Assembly: GCA_020025955.1 (NCBI GenBank)
Contig: JAHHRF010000031.1
Coordinates: 1 to 21,936 of the forward strand
Origin: Sutterella sp.
Lineage (GTDB): Bacteria; Pseudomonadota; Gammaproteobacteria; Burkholderiales; Burkholderiaceae_F
Reading direction: 5' to 3'
Length of the DNA: 21,936 nt
Made by a program: the position numbers and the translations under genes. Within the stretch, counting starts at the first letter, position 1; every line of letters starts with the position of its first letter. This document shows, piece by piece, positions 7,843 to 15,707 of the stretch. Under the pieces are notes generated by a model. It was not told where the DNA came from. It did not search any database and saw nothing but the letters and a program-made list of their open reading frames with translations.

Positions 7843-8370
7843 ATGACGACGATCACGAATTTTCACTTAGACAATCCGGACGCCACCGACGCCTTTGGAC
7901 AGCAGCTCGCGAAGGCTTTAGCCACGCCTGCCGTACTCGACGTCTTACTGAAAACGGGGCTTCATATCGCCTTAGAAGGGGATTTGGGCGCAGGGAAAAC
8001 AACGCTCTCGCGTGCGCTCTTACGCGGCCTCGGGGTCACAGGCCCCGTAAAGAGCCCCACCTTTTCGTTACTGGAACTCTATGACGTCACAGTCGCGAAC
8101 CACTCGGTGGTGGCCGCCCACTTTGACTTCTATCGCTTTGAGACGCCCGAAGAATTTGAAGACGCTGGGTTTTCGGAATATTTCGCCCCCGCCACGTTGG
8201 CGTTAACGGAATGGTCTGAAAAAGCTCTGCCCTATATGCCCGTCCCCATGGTGACGTTACATTTAAAGCACGCTGATCTTTCGCGCACGATTTCGGTTGA
8301 GGGCGAGGGGACGGTTGCAGCGCTCTTAAACGACGCCCTTGTCGCGCTTCTTCCCGACGAGGCCCTATGA
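7843..8370 (+). CDS. tsaE: tRNA threonylcarbamoyladenosine biosynthesis ATPase TsaE
   Basis: A 175-residue P-loop ATPase that acts with TsaB and TsaD in making t6A37 on ANN-decoding tRNAs. The Walker A motif GDLGAGKTT is at residues 46-54. Other family landmarks follow: SPTFSLLE at 71-78, HFDFYRF in the middle, and LTEWSEK towards the end. Length is slightly above the usual 150-160. The leader just before the ATG is pyrimidine-rich (CCTTCTCGCCCT) with no purine Shine-Dalgarno. The stop overlaps the amiC start (ATGA), a pairing common in betaproteobacteria. The other t6A gene in the window is tsaC, 3.1 kb downstream. Confidence 0.95.
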   Translation: MTTITNFHLDNPDATDAFGQQLAKALATPAVLDVLLKTGLHIALEGDLGAGKTTLSRALLRGLGVTGPVKSPTFSLLELYDVTVANHSVVAAHFDFYRFETPEEFEDAGFSEYFAPATLALTEWSEKALPYMPVPMVTLHLKHADLSRTISVEGEGTVAALLNDALVALLPDEAL

Positions 8371-9713
8371 CCCAGCCCGCACGTCGCCGCCTCTTAACCG
8401 CGTCCGCGGGCACTTTGCTTCTTTCTCTGGCTCCCTGGCAGATTGCCTATGGGGCCAAGATGATTGACGTGCGTATGTGGCCCAGTACCGACTACACGCG
8501 TGTCACCTTAGAGCATGACGCCCCCTTGGAATTTAAGTATTTCATGGTGAAGTCCGCCAAGCCCTTACGCTTAGTGGTGGATATCAAGGGGCTCGCCCTC
8601 ACGACGCACTTAAAAAAGATGATCGAGGCCGTCAAGCCCGATGATCCCTACATTGCCGCCGTGCGTATTGGGCAGTTTTTGCCCGATACCGTGCGTTTGG
8701 TGATGGACTTAAAGACGGACGTGCGCCCGGAAGTCTTTTTGCTTAAACCCTACGACAAATTCAAATACCGTTTGGTCTTTGACATTTACCCCGCAGACGA
8801 CCAGGACATGATTGGCCGCTACGCGCGTGGGGAAGCCACCCAAGACTTGGGGCCTGACGACGAGGCGGAAAAAGAGTCCGCCCCCGAGACGGACGTGATT
8901 GGCTCCATTCTCTCGGGACTCACGACAGAGCCCGCGAAAAAGACGCCAGAACCCAAAGCGCCCGCGATTGCGACGAAACCCAAAACCCCCGCAAAAACGC
9001 GTCCTCAGAAAAAGGGCCCCCTCATCATCGTGGTGGATCCGGGACACGGCGGGGAAGACTCGGGTGCGATTGGCCCACGCCGCACCATGGAAAAAACCGT
9101 GGTCTTACAGATTGCCCGACGCCTCGCGAAACTCATCAATAAAGAGCCCGATATGCGCGCGGTGATGACGCGAAATTCGGACCACTTCGTGAGTCTCGGG
9201 GGTCGTGTAGCGATTGCGCGTCGTGCGAAAGCGCATTTGCTCGTGAGCATTCACGCGGACGCTTGGGTGAAAGCGAGCGCTCGTGGGTCGTCCGTTTTTG
9301 CGCTCTCACGCCGTGGGGCCACGTCGGCTGCGGCCCGGTGGCTTGCTAAAAACCAAAACGCCTCGGACTTGATTGGGGGCGTCAACATGCGCGCCATGGA
9401 TAAAGACGTCGCGAGCATCGTGGTGGATATGACGTCGTCGTGGAAGATTGACTACTCGCTCAAACTCGGTCGCCACGTCTTAAATGAGCTCGACAACATC
9501 TCCCACTTACACAAAGGGCATGTTGAGCAGGCAGGCTTCGCCGTCTTAAAAGGCCAAGGGATCCCCTCGATTTTGGTGGAAACGGGCTTTATCTCCAACC
9601 CCACCGAAGAGCGCCTCTTAAAGAGCCCCAAACATCAACAAGCCTTAGCGGTGGCGATTCTCAAAGGGATTCGCCGTCAATTAAAGGATGACCCGAGCCT
9701 CGTCAATACCTAA
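8367..9713 (+). CDS. amiC: N-acetylmuramoyl-L-alanine amidase, AmiC type
   Basis: A 448-residue periplasmic zinc amidase that cleaves the peptide from peptidoglycan during cell separation. The N-terminus has a twin-arginine-like signal (RRRLLTASAGTLLLSLA). An AMIN domain (about 32-140), which targets the septum in this family, is followed by a Pro/Lys/Glu-rich linker (150-215). The Amidase_3 domain begins at about 218 with DPGHGGEDSG. Likely zinc and catalytic residues are H227, E242, H296 (SIHADA) and E405 (ILVETGFISN). The start overlaps the tsaE stop by four bases, so translation is probably coupled. Downstream is a hairpin without a T-tract, so a conventional terminator is not clear. Confidence 0.95.
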   Translation: MTQPARRRLLTASAGTLLLSLAPWQIAYGAKMIDVRMWPSTDYTRVTLEHDAPLEFKYFMVKSAKPLRLVVDIKGLALTTHLKKMIEAVKPDDPYIAAVRIGQFLPDTVRLVMDLKTDVRPEVFLLKPYDKFKYRLVFDIYPADDQDMIGRYARGEATQDLGPDDEAEKESAPETDVIGSILSGLTTEPAKKTPEPKAPAIATKPKTPAKTRPQKKGPLIIVVDPGHGGEDSGAIGPRRTMEKTVVLQIARRLAKLINKEPDMRAVMTRNSDHFVSLGGRVAIARRAKAHLLVSIHADAWVKASARGSSVFALSRRGATSAAARWLAKNQNASDLIGGVNMRAMDKDVASIVVDMTSSWKIDYSLKLGRHVLNELDNISHLHKGHVEQAGFAVLKGQGIPSILVETGFISNPTEERLLKSPKHQQALAVAILKGIRRQLKDDPSLVNT

Positions 9714-9719
9714 TTGGTT

Positions 9720-9743
9720 GGGTGTAGAGCTGACGCTACACCC
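9720..9743 (+). other. Hairpin between amiC and fba
   Basis: GGGTGTAG (9720-9727) and CTACACCC (9736-9743) form a perfect 8-bp stem around an 8-base loop. Neither strand has a T-tract after it, so it is not a standard terminator. The loop carries the candidate -35 of fba. Confidence 0.5.
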
Positions 9744-9759
9744 CTAAAGGCTATACAAT
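9730..9759 (+). promoter_or_regulatory. Candidate fba promoter
   Basis: CTGACG, an 18-base spacer and TACAAT (9754-9759). The 5' leader to the fba ATG would be about 110 bases, and I see no further element in it beyond the ribosome-binding site. Confidence 0.5.
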
Positions 9760-9875
9760 TCAGAATAACTTTTGACTTCCCCTTCCTAAGCCCTCGGGCG
9801 CGCACGGCGTGCTGTGGGCCAAATTTAGCGAAGGGGGTCTGCTTCTTTTATTTGCCCATTATTTGGAGTTCTCCT

Positions 9876-10940
9876 ATGGCACTGGTTTCCCTGCGTCAAC
9901 TGCTCGATCACGCCGCCGAAAACGGTTACGGCGTCCCGGCCTTCAATGTCAACAACCTCGAACAGGTTCAAGCCATCATGGAAGCCGCGAGCGAAGTCGG
10001 CGCACCCGTGATCATGCAAGCCTCGGCTGGCGCCCGCAAGTACGCTGGCGAGCCCTTCCTTCGTCACTTGATCTCTGCCGCCATTGAGCAGTACCCGGAT
10101 GTGCCCGTTTGTATGCACCAGGACCACGGTCAGAGCCCGGCCGTTTGCCAGCTCGCCATGCGCTCTGGCTTCTCCTCCGTCATGATGGACGGCTCCTTGA
10201 TGGCCGACGGCAAGACCATCTCCAGCTACGAATACAACGTGGACGTGACCCGTCGCGTCGTCGAAATGGCCCACTGCATTGGGGTTTCCGTTGAAGGCGA
10301 ACTCGGTTGCTTGGGCTCCCTTGAAACCATGCGTGGCGACAAGGAAGACGGTCACGGGACGGACGCTCAGATGACGCGCGACCAGCTCTTAACGGATCCG
10401 GATCAGGCCGCTGAATTCGTTCGTGAAACCCAGTTAGACGCCTTAGCGATTGCCATCGGCACCTCGCACGGCGCTTACAAGTTCACCCGTAAGCCCTCGG
10501 GCGACATCCTCTCCATTGACCGCGTCAAGGAAATCCACGCTCGCATCCCGAACACCCACTTGGTGATGCACGGTTCCTCCTCCGTTCCGCAGGAATACCT
10601 CGCTGAAATCCGTGAATTCGGTGGCGATATGCGTGAAACGTACGGTGTGCCCGTTGAAGAAATCCAGAAGGCCATCCAGCACGGCGTTCGCAAGGTCAAC
10701 ATCGACACGGACATCCGTTTGGCGATGACCGCTGCCGTTCGTCGCTTCTTGGTGGAAAATCCCAGCAAGTTCGACCCGCGTGACTTCTTGAAGGTTGCTC
10801 GCAAGGCCGCTAAGGACCTCTGCGTTCAGCGTTACCTCGCCTTCGGTTGCGAAGGTCAGGGTGCCCGCATCAAGCCCATCGCCTTGGATCAGGTGGCGGC
10901 GCTCTATGCCAACGGCACGCTTCGTCAAGACGTGAAGTAA
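9876..10940 (+). CDS. fba: Class II fructose-1,6-bisphosphate aldolase (CbbA/Fba type)
   Basis: A 354-residue cytoplasmic zinc aldolase that interconverts fructose-1,6-bisphosphate with dihydroxyacetone phosphate and glyceraldehyde-3-phosphate in glycolysis and gluconeogenesis. Visible motifs are VCMHQDHGQSP (H81, D83, H84), EGELGCLG, AIGTSHGAYKF, MHGSSSVPQEY and VNIDTDIRLA near the C-terminus. The length fits the CbbA-like type common in betaproteobacteria. I chose the ATG at 9876 because TTGGAG precedes it and the protein starts in the family-typical way. The frame is open further upstream but encodes nothing recognisable. Codon choice differs from the neighbours, with CGT, GGT, GGC, GAA and AAG preferred and few TTA, as expected for a highly expressed gene. 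Confidence 0.96.
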   Translation: MALVSLRQLLDHAAENGYGVPAFNVNNLEQVQAIMEAASEVGAPVIMQASAGARKYAGEPFLRHLISAAIEQYPDVPVCMHQDHGQSPAVCQLAMRSGFSSVMMDGSLMADGKTISSYEYNVDVTRRVVEMAHCIGVSVEGELGCLGSLETMRGDKEDGHGTDAQMTRDQLLTDPDQAAEFVRETQLDALAIAIGTSHGAYKFTRKPSGDILSIDRVKEIHARIPNTHLVMHGSSSVPQEYLAEIREFGGDMRETYGVPVEEIQKAIQHGVRKVNIDTDIRLAMTAAVRRFLVENPSKFDPRDFLKVARKAAKDLCVQRYLAFGCEGQGARIKPIALDQVAALYANGTLRQDVK

Positions 10941-10964
10941 TTCACTTCTCGCGCTTGCGCCCCA

Positions 10965-11007
10965 AAACGGTCTCGACGCCCTAACGGTGAGCGCGGGGCC
11001 GTTTTTC
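10965..11007 (+). terminator. Likely fba terminator
   Basis: AAAACGG and CCGTTTT pair around a long GC-rich loop that can fold further, ending in a T-rich run (TTTTTCTTCTTT). It follows the fba stop by 25 bases and precedes dgkA. Confidence 0.6.
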
Positions 11008-11049
11008 TTCTTTGTCTTTCTCGCTTTTTTTCTCTGGGATCTTGATTCG

Positions 11050-11457
11050 ATGAGCGATACGCCTCCTCATGACGCCTCACACTTAAAAGGGCAACGTAGC
11101 CTGCAGCGTGTGGTCAATGCCTTTCGCTATTCCTGGAAGGGCTTTCAAGCCGCTTACCGCCATGAAGCCGCCTTTAAGGACGAAGTGGCCTTAGCTGCCA
11201 TCATGCTCCCGGTGAGCGTTCTCTTGCCCGTGAGCTTTGTCGAACATATTCTCTTGGTGTTGACGGCGCTCTTGGTGATTTTGGTGGAACTCTTAAATTC
11301 CGCCATTGAAGCTGTGGTGGATCGTATTGGCTTGGAATTGCACCCCTTGAGCGGTCGTGCGAAAGACTTGGGAAGCGCTGCCGTCATGGTCGCGCTGGTG
11401 ATGTGTGGACTCACGTGGGGCGCCATTATTGTGCGTTGGCTCCTCACCTTGGTCTAA
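11050..11457 (+). CDS. dgkA: Diacylglycerol kinase (prokaryotic membrane type)
   Basis: A 135-residue integral inner-membrane kinase that phosphorylates diacylglycerol and so recycles lipid released during envelope synthesis. The DAGK signature ELLNSAIEAVVDRIG is at residues 80-94, with AFKDE at 41-45 and GRAKDLGSAAV at 102-112. Three hydrophobic helices lie at about 46-62, 65-83 and 109-130. The ATG at 11050 gives a family-typical N-terminus. A GTG at 10987 in the same frame would add a hydrophobic Phe-rich stretch encoded by the upstream terminator, so I reject it. The ribosome-binding site is poor. tsaC starts 12 bases after the stop. Confidence 0.92.
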   Translation: MSDTPPHDASHLKGQRSLQRVVNAFRYSWKGFQAAYRHEAAFKDEVALAAIMLPVSVLLPVSFVEHILLVLTALLVILVELLNSAIEAVVDRIGLELHPLSGRAKDLGSAAVMVALVMCGLTWGAIIVRWLLTLV

Positions 11458-11469
11458 AGGAGTGAATGG

Positions 11470-12459
11470 ATGTCTGAGGGTTCTTCGAATGCGGCGCTCG
11501 ACGCTGCCTTAAAAGCGTTAGAGGCAGGGGGCTTGGTTGCCATCCCCACGGAAACGGTTTACGGGTTAGCGGCCAATGCTGATAACCGTGACGCGGTGCT
11601 TGCGACCTATGCGGCAAAAGGGCGTCCGGCGGACCACCCCTTAATCGTGCACGTCGATGGGATGGATGCGATTGAACATTGGGCGGTAGACATTCCGCCT
11701 GAGGCTTGGGTGCTCGCGGAAGCTTATTGGCCAGGGCCCTTAACGTTAGTCTTAAAGAAGGCGGAGCGCTGTGGGCCTTGGGTCACAGGGGGGCAAGATA
11801 CGGTTGCCCTTCGTGCCCCGTCTCACCCCCTCACGCACAACTTAATCAAAGCGTTTTCGGGTCCCACGCACCGTGGGCTCACGGCGCCTTCTGCCAACAC
11901 CTTCGGTCGCATTAGCCCGAGTCGCGCGCAGCATGTGGCCGACGACTTAGGGGTGAAACCTGAGGGGAAGCTCGACGTCATTTTGGATGGCGGTCCCTGC
12001 GAATTCGGGATTGAATCCACCATGGTGAATCTTTCTAGCGGGACGCCCACGATTTTGCGCCATGGCGTGATTACCCGCGAAATGCTCGAGGAAACCTTGG
12101 GCTTTGCCGTGCCCGATGCCGGGGGCGACGCCCCACGAGCGTCTGGCCGCTTAAAGAGCCACTACGCCCCCAAGACCCGTTTGGAATTGGTAAGCGCCGA
12201 AGACCTCCCCGCGCGTTTAGCAGATTTAGCTGGACTCAAAGTAGCAGTGATGGCGCCAGCTAACGTGTTAGACGCGTTACCGACGCATCCTTACTTTACG
12301 CTCACGTCCCCCAACACGGTTCGTGACTACGGCTCAGCGCTCTACGACAATTTGCATAAACTCGACGATGCGGCTTCCGATAGAATTTTGGTGGTAAGCC
12401 CGCCTCAGGACCCGGATTGGGCAGCCATTAACGATCGCTTAGGTCGTGCCGCTGCCTAA
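11470..12459 (+). CDS. tsaC: L-threonylcarbamoyladenylate synthase, TsaC/Sua5 with C-terminal Sua5 domain
   Basis: A 329-residue enzyme that makes threonylcarbamoyl-AMP from threonine, bicarbonate and ATP, the first step of t6A37 formation. The YrdC domain spans about 8-205. It shows IPTETVYGLAANA (25-37), the K50/R52 pair in AAKGRPADHPL, and SANTFGRISP (141-150). The linker SGRLKSHYAPKT leads into the C-terminal Sua5 domain from about residue 231, which makes this the long Sua5 form rather than the short E. coli TsaC. AAAGGAG sits before the ATG. It probably shares a transcript with dgkA and is closed by a strong terminator. Confidence 0.95.
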   Translation: MSEGSSNAALDAALKALEAGGLVAIPTETVYGLAANADNRDAVLATYAAKGRPADHPLIVHVDGMDAIEHWAVDIPPEAWVLAEAYWPGPLTLVLKKAERCGPWVTGGQDTVALRAPSHPLTHNLIKAFSGPTHRGLTAPSANTFGRISPSRAQHVADDLGVKPEGKLDVILDGGPCEFGIESTMVNLSSGTPTILRHGVITREMLEETLGFAVPDAGGDAPRASGRLKSHYAPKTRLELVSAEDLPARLADLAGLKVAVMAPANVLDALPTHPYFTLTSPNTVRDYGSALYDNLHKLDDAASDRILVVSPPQDPDWAAINDRLGRAAA

Positions 12460-12489
12460 AAAAGCACCCTCGACTCGTTCGAGTGACTT

Positions 12490-12524
12490 GGCCTGTACGG
12501 TTTCCGTGCGGGCCGTTTCTTTTT
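12490..12524 (+). terminator. Rho-independent terminator after tsaC
   Basis: GGCCTGTACGG and CCGTGCGGGCC pair over 11 bp (two G.U) around a TTT loop, followed by GTTTCTTTTT. A smaller ACTCG/CGAGT hairpin precedes it. Confidence 0.88.
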
Positions 12525-12542
12525 CCCCTTTAGGAGTCCCTC

Positions 12543-12896
12543 ATGCCCACGCTCTATGGCATCCCCAATTGCGATTCGGTTAAAAAAGCCAAAGCCTGGT
12601 TTGCCCAGCAAGACGTGGCCATCACGTTTGTGGACTTTAAAAAGACGCCCCCGACGAAGCCCATGGTGGACGAGTGGTTAGCCGCCGTTGGGCGCGATGT
12701 GCTCTTAAACCGACGTGGTTTAGCCTGGCGCGGGGTGGACGAGGTGACGCGCGCCCAGGTGTTAGATGACGACACCGCGTTAGTGGCCTTGTTAGTGGAA
12801 AACCCCCTTTTGATTAAGCGCCCCGTGGTGGCGTTTGAAGGCGGGCTGCTTACCGTTGGCGTCAATGAAGCGCTTTGGCGTGAAGCCCTTGGGTAA
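12543..12896 (+). CDS. YffB/Spx-like ArsC-family protein
   Basis: A 117-residue thioredoxin-fold protein of the ArsC/Spx/YffB family. Its N-terminus, LYGIPNCDSVKKAKAWF, carries a single Cys in NCDSVKKA, the form seen in YffB-like proteins. A true arsenate reductase would show a CxxSR-type site and its catalytic Arg triad, so I do not call it ArsC. The family RP motif is present (KRPVVAF). The role is not established; thiol or glutathione-dependent chemistry is usually suggested. TTTAGGAG precedes the ATG. It lies between the tsaC terminator and an EamA gene that starts 6 bases after its stop, so the two are probably cotranscribed. No separate promoter is visible. Confidence 0.85.
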   Translation: MPTLYGIPNCDSVKKAKAWFAQQDVAITFVDFKKTPPTKPMVDEWLAAVGRDVLLNRRGLAWRGVDEVTRAQVLDDDTALVALLVENPLLIKRPVVAFEGGLLTVGVNEALWREALG

Positions 12897-12902
12897 GCCG
12901 CT

Positions 12903-13826
12903 ATGCTCACACGCTTATTTCCCCCGAGCTTCTTGCCCATTCTCGCTCTCTTAGCGGCAACCCTTTTCTGGGGCAGCTCCTTTTTGACGGTAAGTGTCAC
13001 GTTAGAGCACACCAACCCCTTGGCGCTCACCACGATGCGCTTTGTGATTGGCGCTTTGATGACGATTCCGATTTTAGGGGCACGCGTTTTAGCCATCAGT
13101 CGCCAAACGTGGCGGGATGGCTTTTGGTGTGCGCTCCCGATTAGCATCGGGTACTGCTGTAACGCCTGGGGGCTCATTTCGTTACCGAGCTCGGAGTCGG
13201 GCTTTTTGATGGCGCTTTACGTCCCCTTTACCCCCATGCTCATGTGGTTTGTCTACGGGAAGGCGCCCAGTCGCGCCAATCTCATTGGGGTGACGGTGGC
13301 GTTTTTTGGGCTGGTGCTCTTAGCCAACCCCACGTCCTTTTCCTTAGCCTCGAGCACGGGTCAACTCATCACGATTATTAGCGCCTTCTTGTCCGCCATT
13401 GAAATCTTGGTGGTGGGGCGCATGGCCCCGCGCAATCCCCCGCGAGAACTCGCCTTTGCGCAGTTGGTAGGCACCGCCTTAATGAGTGGCGTCGTGTGGG
13501 CTACCTTTGTTGCCCTCGACTACCCCCTAACCGAGACGGTCTTTAACGGTACGGTGATTCGCGGGATTCTTTGGTTAGCCACGATTGTGGCGGGGGTTCA
13601 GTTGTTGCTCAGTTGGGCACAACGCACGGTGCCGCCTGATCGCGCTGCCATTATCTTTTCCATGGAAAGCGTCTTTTCCGCCATTATCGGCTTTGTCGCC
13701 GGGGAGCGCCTCGGGTGGATGGGACTCACCGGCGGCGCCATGATTGTGCTCGCGGTCTTTGTCGGGGAAACGAAGCTCGTCCCCTGGTTAGAAGCGAAAT
13801 GGCTCTCGTGGCGAGGGCGCGCTTAA
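12903..13826 (+). CDS. EamA/DMT-family transporter (first copy)
   Basis: A 307-residue inner-membrane protein with about ten hydrophobic helices arranged as two five-helix EamA repeats, the fold of drug/metabolite exporters. The first repeat opens with LAATLFWGSSFLTV. The second contains AQRTVPPDRAAIIFSMESVFSAIIGFVAGE, given here only as the stretch around residues 236-265, which is typical of the family. Substrate cannot be inferred; amino acids or other small metabolites are common for the family. It begins 6 bases after the YffB-like gene and ends before a terminator. A paralogue follows directly. Confidence 0.9.
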   Translation: MLTRLFPPSFLPILALLAATLFWGSSFLTVSVTLEHTNPLALTTMRFVIGALMTIPILGARVLAISRQTWRDGFWCALPISIGYCCNAWGLISLPSSESGFLMALYVPFTPMLMWFVYGKAPSRANLIGVTVAFFGLVLLANPTSFSLASSTGQLITIISAFLSAIEILVVGRMAPRNPPRELAFAQLVGTALMSGVVWATFVALDYPLTETVFNGTVIRGILWLATIVAGVQLLLSWAQRTVPPDRAAIIFSMESVFSAIIGFVAGERLGWMGLTGGAMIVLAVFVGETKLVPWLEAKWLSWRGRA

Positions 13827-13851
13827 ACGTCCAATCAAAAAACCCACGCCT

Positions 13852-13879
13852 AAACCCGCCCGTTTTCGAGGCGGGTTTT
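13852..13879 (+). terminator. Rho-independent terminator after first EamA gene
   Basis: AAACCCGCC and GGCGGGTTT form a perfect 9-bp stem with a 9-base loop and a TTTT tract. Its last T is also the first base of a TACAAT box. Confidence 0.88.
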
Positions 13880-13884
13880 ACAAT
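13879..13884 (+). promoter_or_regulatory. Candidate -10 box for the second EamA gene
   Basis: TACAAT directly follows the terminator stem, 33 bases before the ATG at 13918. The bases after it (GGTTCTTTACG) nearly match those after the tsaE box. No -35 hexamer is recognisable. Confidence 0.4.
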
Positions 13885-13917
13885 GGTTCTTTACGCTTTT
13901 TCTTTTTCCCCTCACGT

Positions 13918-14880
13918 ATGCGCAGTCGCTTCCCACAACTTGCTTCCTCTGAGGCCCTCCCTTTATTGGCCATGGTGGGGGCGACGCTTCTCTGGGGGAG
14001 TTCCTTTTACACCATCGCTCAAACGCTAGCGAGCACCGATCCGGTGACCTTGGTGATGATGCGCTTTGGCTGTGGACTTTTGTTGGTGGCGCCCTTACTC
14101 GGAAAACGCCTCTTTCAGATCCCGGCTTACACGTGGCGTGCGGGCATCATCTGTGGGGTGGCACTCACCGCCTCCTATGGTGCGGGCACCTGGGGGTTGA
14201 TGACGATCACGAGTAGCGCTTCAGGCTTTATCACGGCGCTCTACGTGCCTTTTACGCCGTTACTCGTTTGGATGGTTTACGGGAAAAGCCCGCAACCGGC
14301 GGCTTACGTGGGGGCAGCGGTCGCCTTTCTGGGGCTCGTTCTCTTGGCGAACCCCTTTACGATGACCTTTGAGGGAAATGTCGGGGAATTAGCGACGCTT
14401 CTTTCCGCCTTTTTGTCGGCGGTTGAAATCATCATCGCTGGGCGCTACGCCCCGAAGTGCAACCCCAAAGAATTGGCCTTTACGCAATTGGTGATGACGG
14501 CGTTTTACTCGGGCGTATTACTCGTTCTTTTGAAAACGTTTGAGCCAGATTTGCTGCCCCCCACCGACTGGTCGAGCCTTACCTTCTGGGGCGGGATCCT
14601 GTGGTTAGGGACCATTGTCGCGTTAGCGCAGATTCTGTTGGGTTTTGCGCAGCGCACGGTGCCGCCTGATCGTGCAGCCGTCATCTACGCGTTGGAGAGC
14701 GTTTTTGCAGCCATCATTGGTTACTGGGCGGGGGAACGCTTAGGCGTCGGGGGCCTTACTGGGGGCGCCTTTATTGTGCTCGCGGTCTTTGTCTCGGAGA
14801 CTCAATTTGTGAATCGCCTCTGGTATCAATTAAAATGGCGCCTAGCCTCTAAAACTAGCCCAGAAAAGGATTCCCAATAA
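13918..14880 (+). CDS. EamA/DMT-family transporter (second copy)
   Basis: A 320-residue ten-helix transporter and close paralogue of the preceding one. Shared stretches include TLLWGSSFYTI versus TLFWGSSFLTV, GLVLLANP in both, AQRTVPPDRAA in both, and FIVLAVFV versus MIVLAVFV. The DNA is also alike across the AQRTVPPDRAA segment, which supports tandem duplication followed by divergence. The ATG is preceded by a pyrimidine-rich leader without a purine Shine-Dalgarno. The stop is one base before the murI ATG, so the two genes are tightly linked. Direction and substrate are unknown. Confidence 0.9.
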   Translation: MRSRFPQLASSEALPLLAMVGATLLWGSSFYTIAQTLASTDPVTLVMMRFGCGLLLVAPLLGKRLFQIPAYTWRAGIICGVALTASYGAGTWGLMTITSSASGFITALYVPFTPLLVWMVYGKSPQPAAYVGAAVAFLGLVLLANPFTMTFEGNVGELATLLSAFLSAVEIIIAGRYAPKCNPKELAFTQLVMTAFYSGVLLVLLKTFEPDLLPPTDWSSLTFWGGILWLGTIVALAQILLGFAQRTVPPDRAAVIYALESVFAAIIGYWAGERLGVGGLTGGAFIVLAVFVSETQFVNRLWYQLKWRLASKTSPEKDSQ

Positions 14881-14881
14881 A

Positions 14882-15673
14882 ATGAGCGAGCTCAGCCACC
14901 GTCCGGTCGGCATTATCGACTCCGGGTTCGGCGGACTTTCCGTCGCCCGTGCGGTGCGCGCCTACCTCCCTGAGGAGACGCTCTATTACGCTGCCGACTG
15001 TGCCCACGCCCCCTGGGGGGAGAAAAGCGATGCGGCCATTCAAGCGCGCGTCATGGTCTTGGTGGAGCACTTGCTCGCCTTGGACATTAAAGCCCTGGTG
15101 ATTGCCTGCAATACCGCCACGGTGACGTTACGTCCCTACTTAAAGTCCGTCCTCTCGATTCCGGTCGTGGGGATTGAACCGGCGTTAGAAGAATCCTTCC
15201 GACGCTCGAAGACGCAACGCATTGGCGTGATGGGCACCACGAAAACGGTGACGAGCCCCGCCTACTTAGCGCAAAAAGCCCGCTTTATGCCGCCCGCGCA
15301 CATTGTGGACTGCGCTTGCCCTGGGCTTATGGAATGTGTGGAGCGTGGAGACTTTACGGGGGCGGATACCCGCCACCTCTTAGAAACCCTCACGCGCCCC
15401 CTGGTCGACGCCCAGGTCGATACCGTAGCGCTTGCCTGCACGCACTATCCCTTCTTAAAAGAGACGATTGCTGAGGTATTGCCCGCAGGCACGACGCTTG
15501 TTGACCCCGCCCCCGAGATTGCGCGCCGCTTAGAAGTGCGTTTAACTGAAGCGAACCGGTTAAACACAAAGCGCACCCTCACGGATCGCTTCTTTACGAC
15601 GGGCGTGAACGAACACCGTCAGGCGTTACTCAAAACGCTCTGGCGTGAAGACGCCCAGTTCGAAGGGATCTAA
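14882..15673 (+). CDS. murI: Glutamate racemase
   Basis: A 263-residue cytoplasmic enzyme that makes D-glutamate for peptidoglycan without a cofactor. The two catalytic cysteines are visible as C76 (IACNTAT) and C186 (LACTHYPF), with the acid D13 in IIDSGFGGLS at the start and H188 beside the second Cys. The loop AHAPWGEKS replaces the more common PYGEKS version but keeps the Gly-Glu-Lys-Ser core. Length is normal for the family. AAAGGA lies upstream inside the end of the EamA gene, and the start is one base after that gene stop, indicating coupling. A bidirectional terminator closes the unit. Confidence 0.96.
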   Translation: MSELSHRPVGIIDSGFGGLSVARAVRAYLPEETLYYAADCAHAPWGEKSDAAIQARVMVLVEHLLALDIKALVIACNTATVTLRPYLKSVLSIPVVGIEPALEESFRRSKTQRIGVMGTTKTVTSPAYLAQKARFMPPAHIVDCACPGLMECVERGDFTGADTRHLLETLTRPLVDAQVDTVALACTHYPFLKETIAEVLPAGTTLVDPAPEIARRLEVRLTEANRLNTKRTLTDRFFTTGVNEHRQALLKTLWREDAQFEGI

Positions 15674-15674
15674 G

Positions 15675-15706
15675 AAAAAAGGGACACTTCAAAGTGTCCC
15701 TTTTCG
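15675..15706. terminator. Bidirectional terminator between murI and the thioesterase gene
   Basis: GGGACACTT (15681-15689) and AAGTGTCCC (15692-15700) form a perfect 9-bp stem with A-tracts on the left and T-tracts on the right. It can therefore end both convergent transcripts. Confidence 0.93.
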
Positions 15707-15707
15707 T

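Noticed and set aside
9714..9875. Longer N-terminus for fba
   Set aside because: It would begin right at the amiC stop and translate the hairpin, promoter and leader; TTGGAG and the family N-terminus mark the ATG at 9876.
9825..10928. Minus-strand open frames opposite fba
   Set aside because: They are antisense to strongly conserved aldolase motifs and have no start signals; typical shadows of a biased coding sequence.
12543..12896. Arsenate reductase ArsC
   Set aside because: The site is NCDSVKKA, as in YffB/Spx-like proteins, and no ars genes are nearby.
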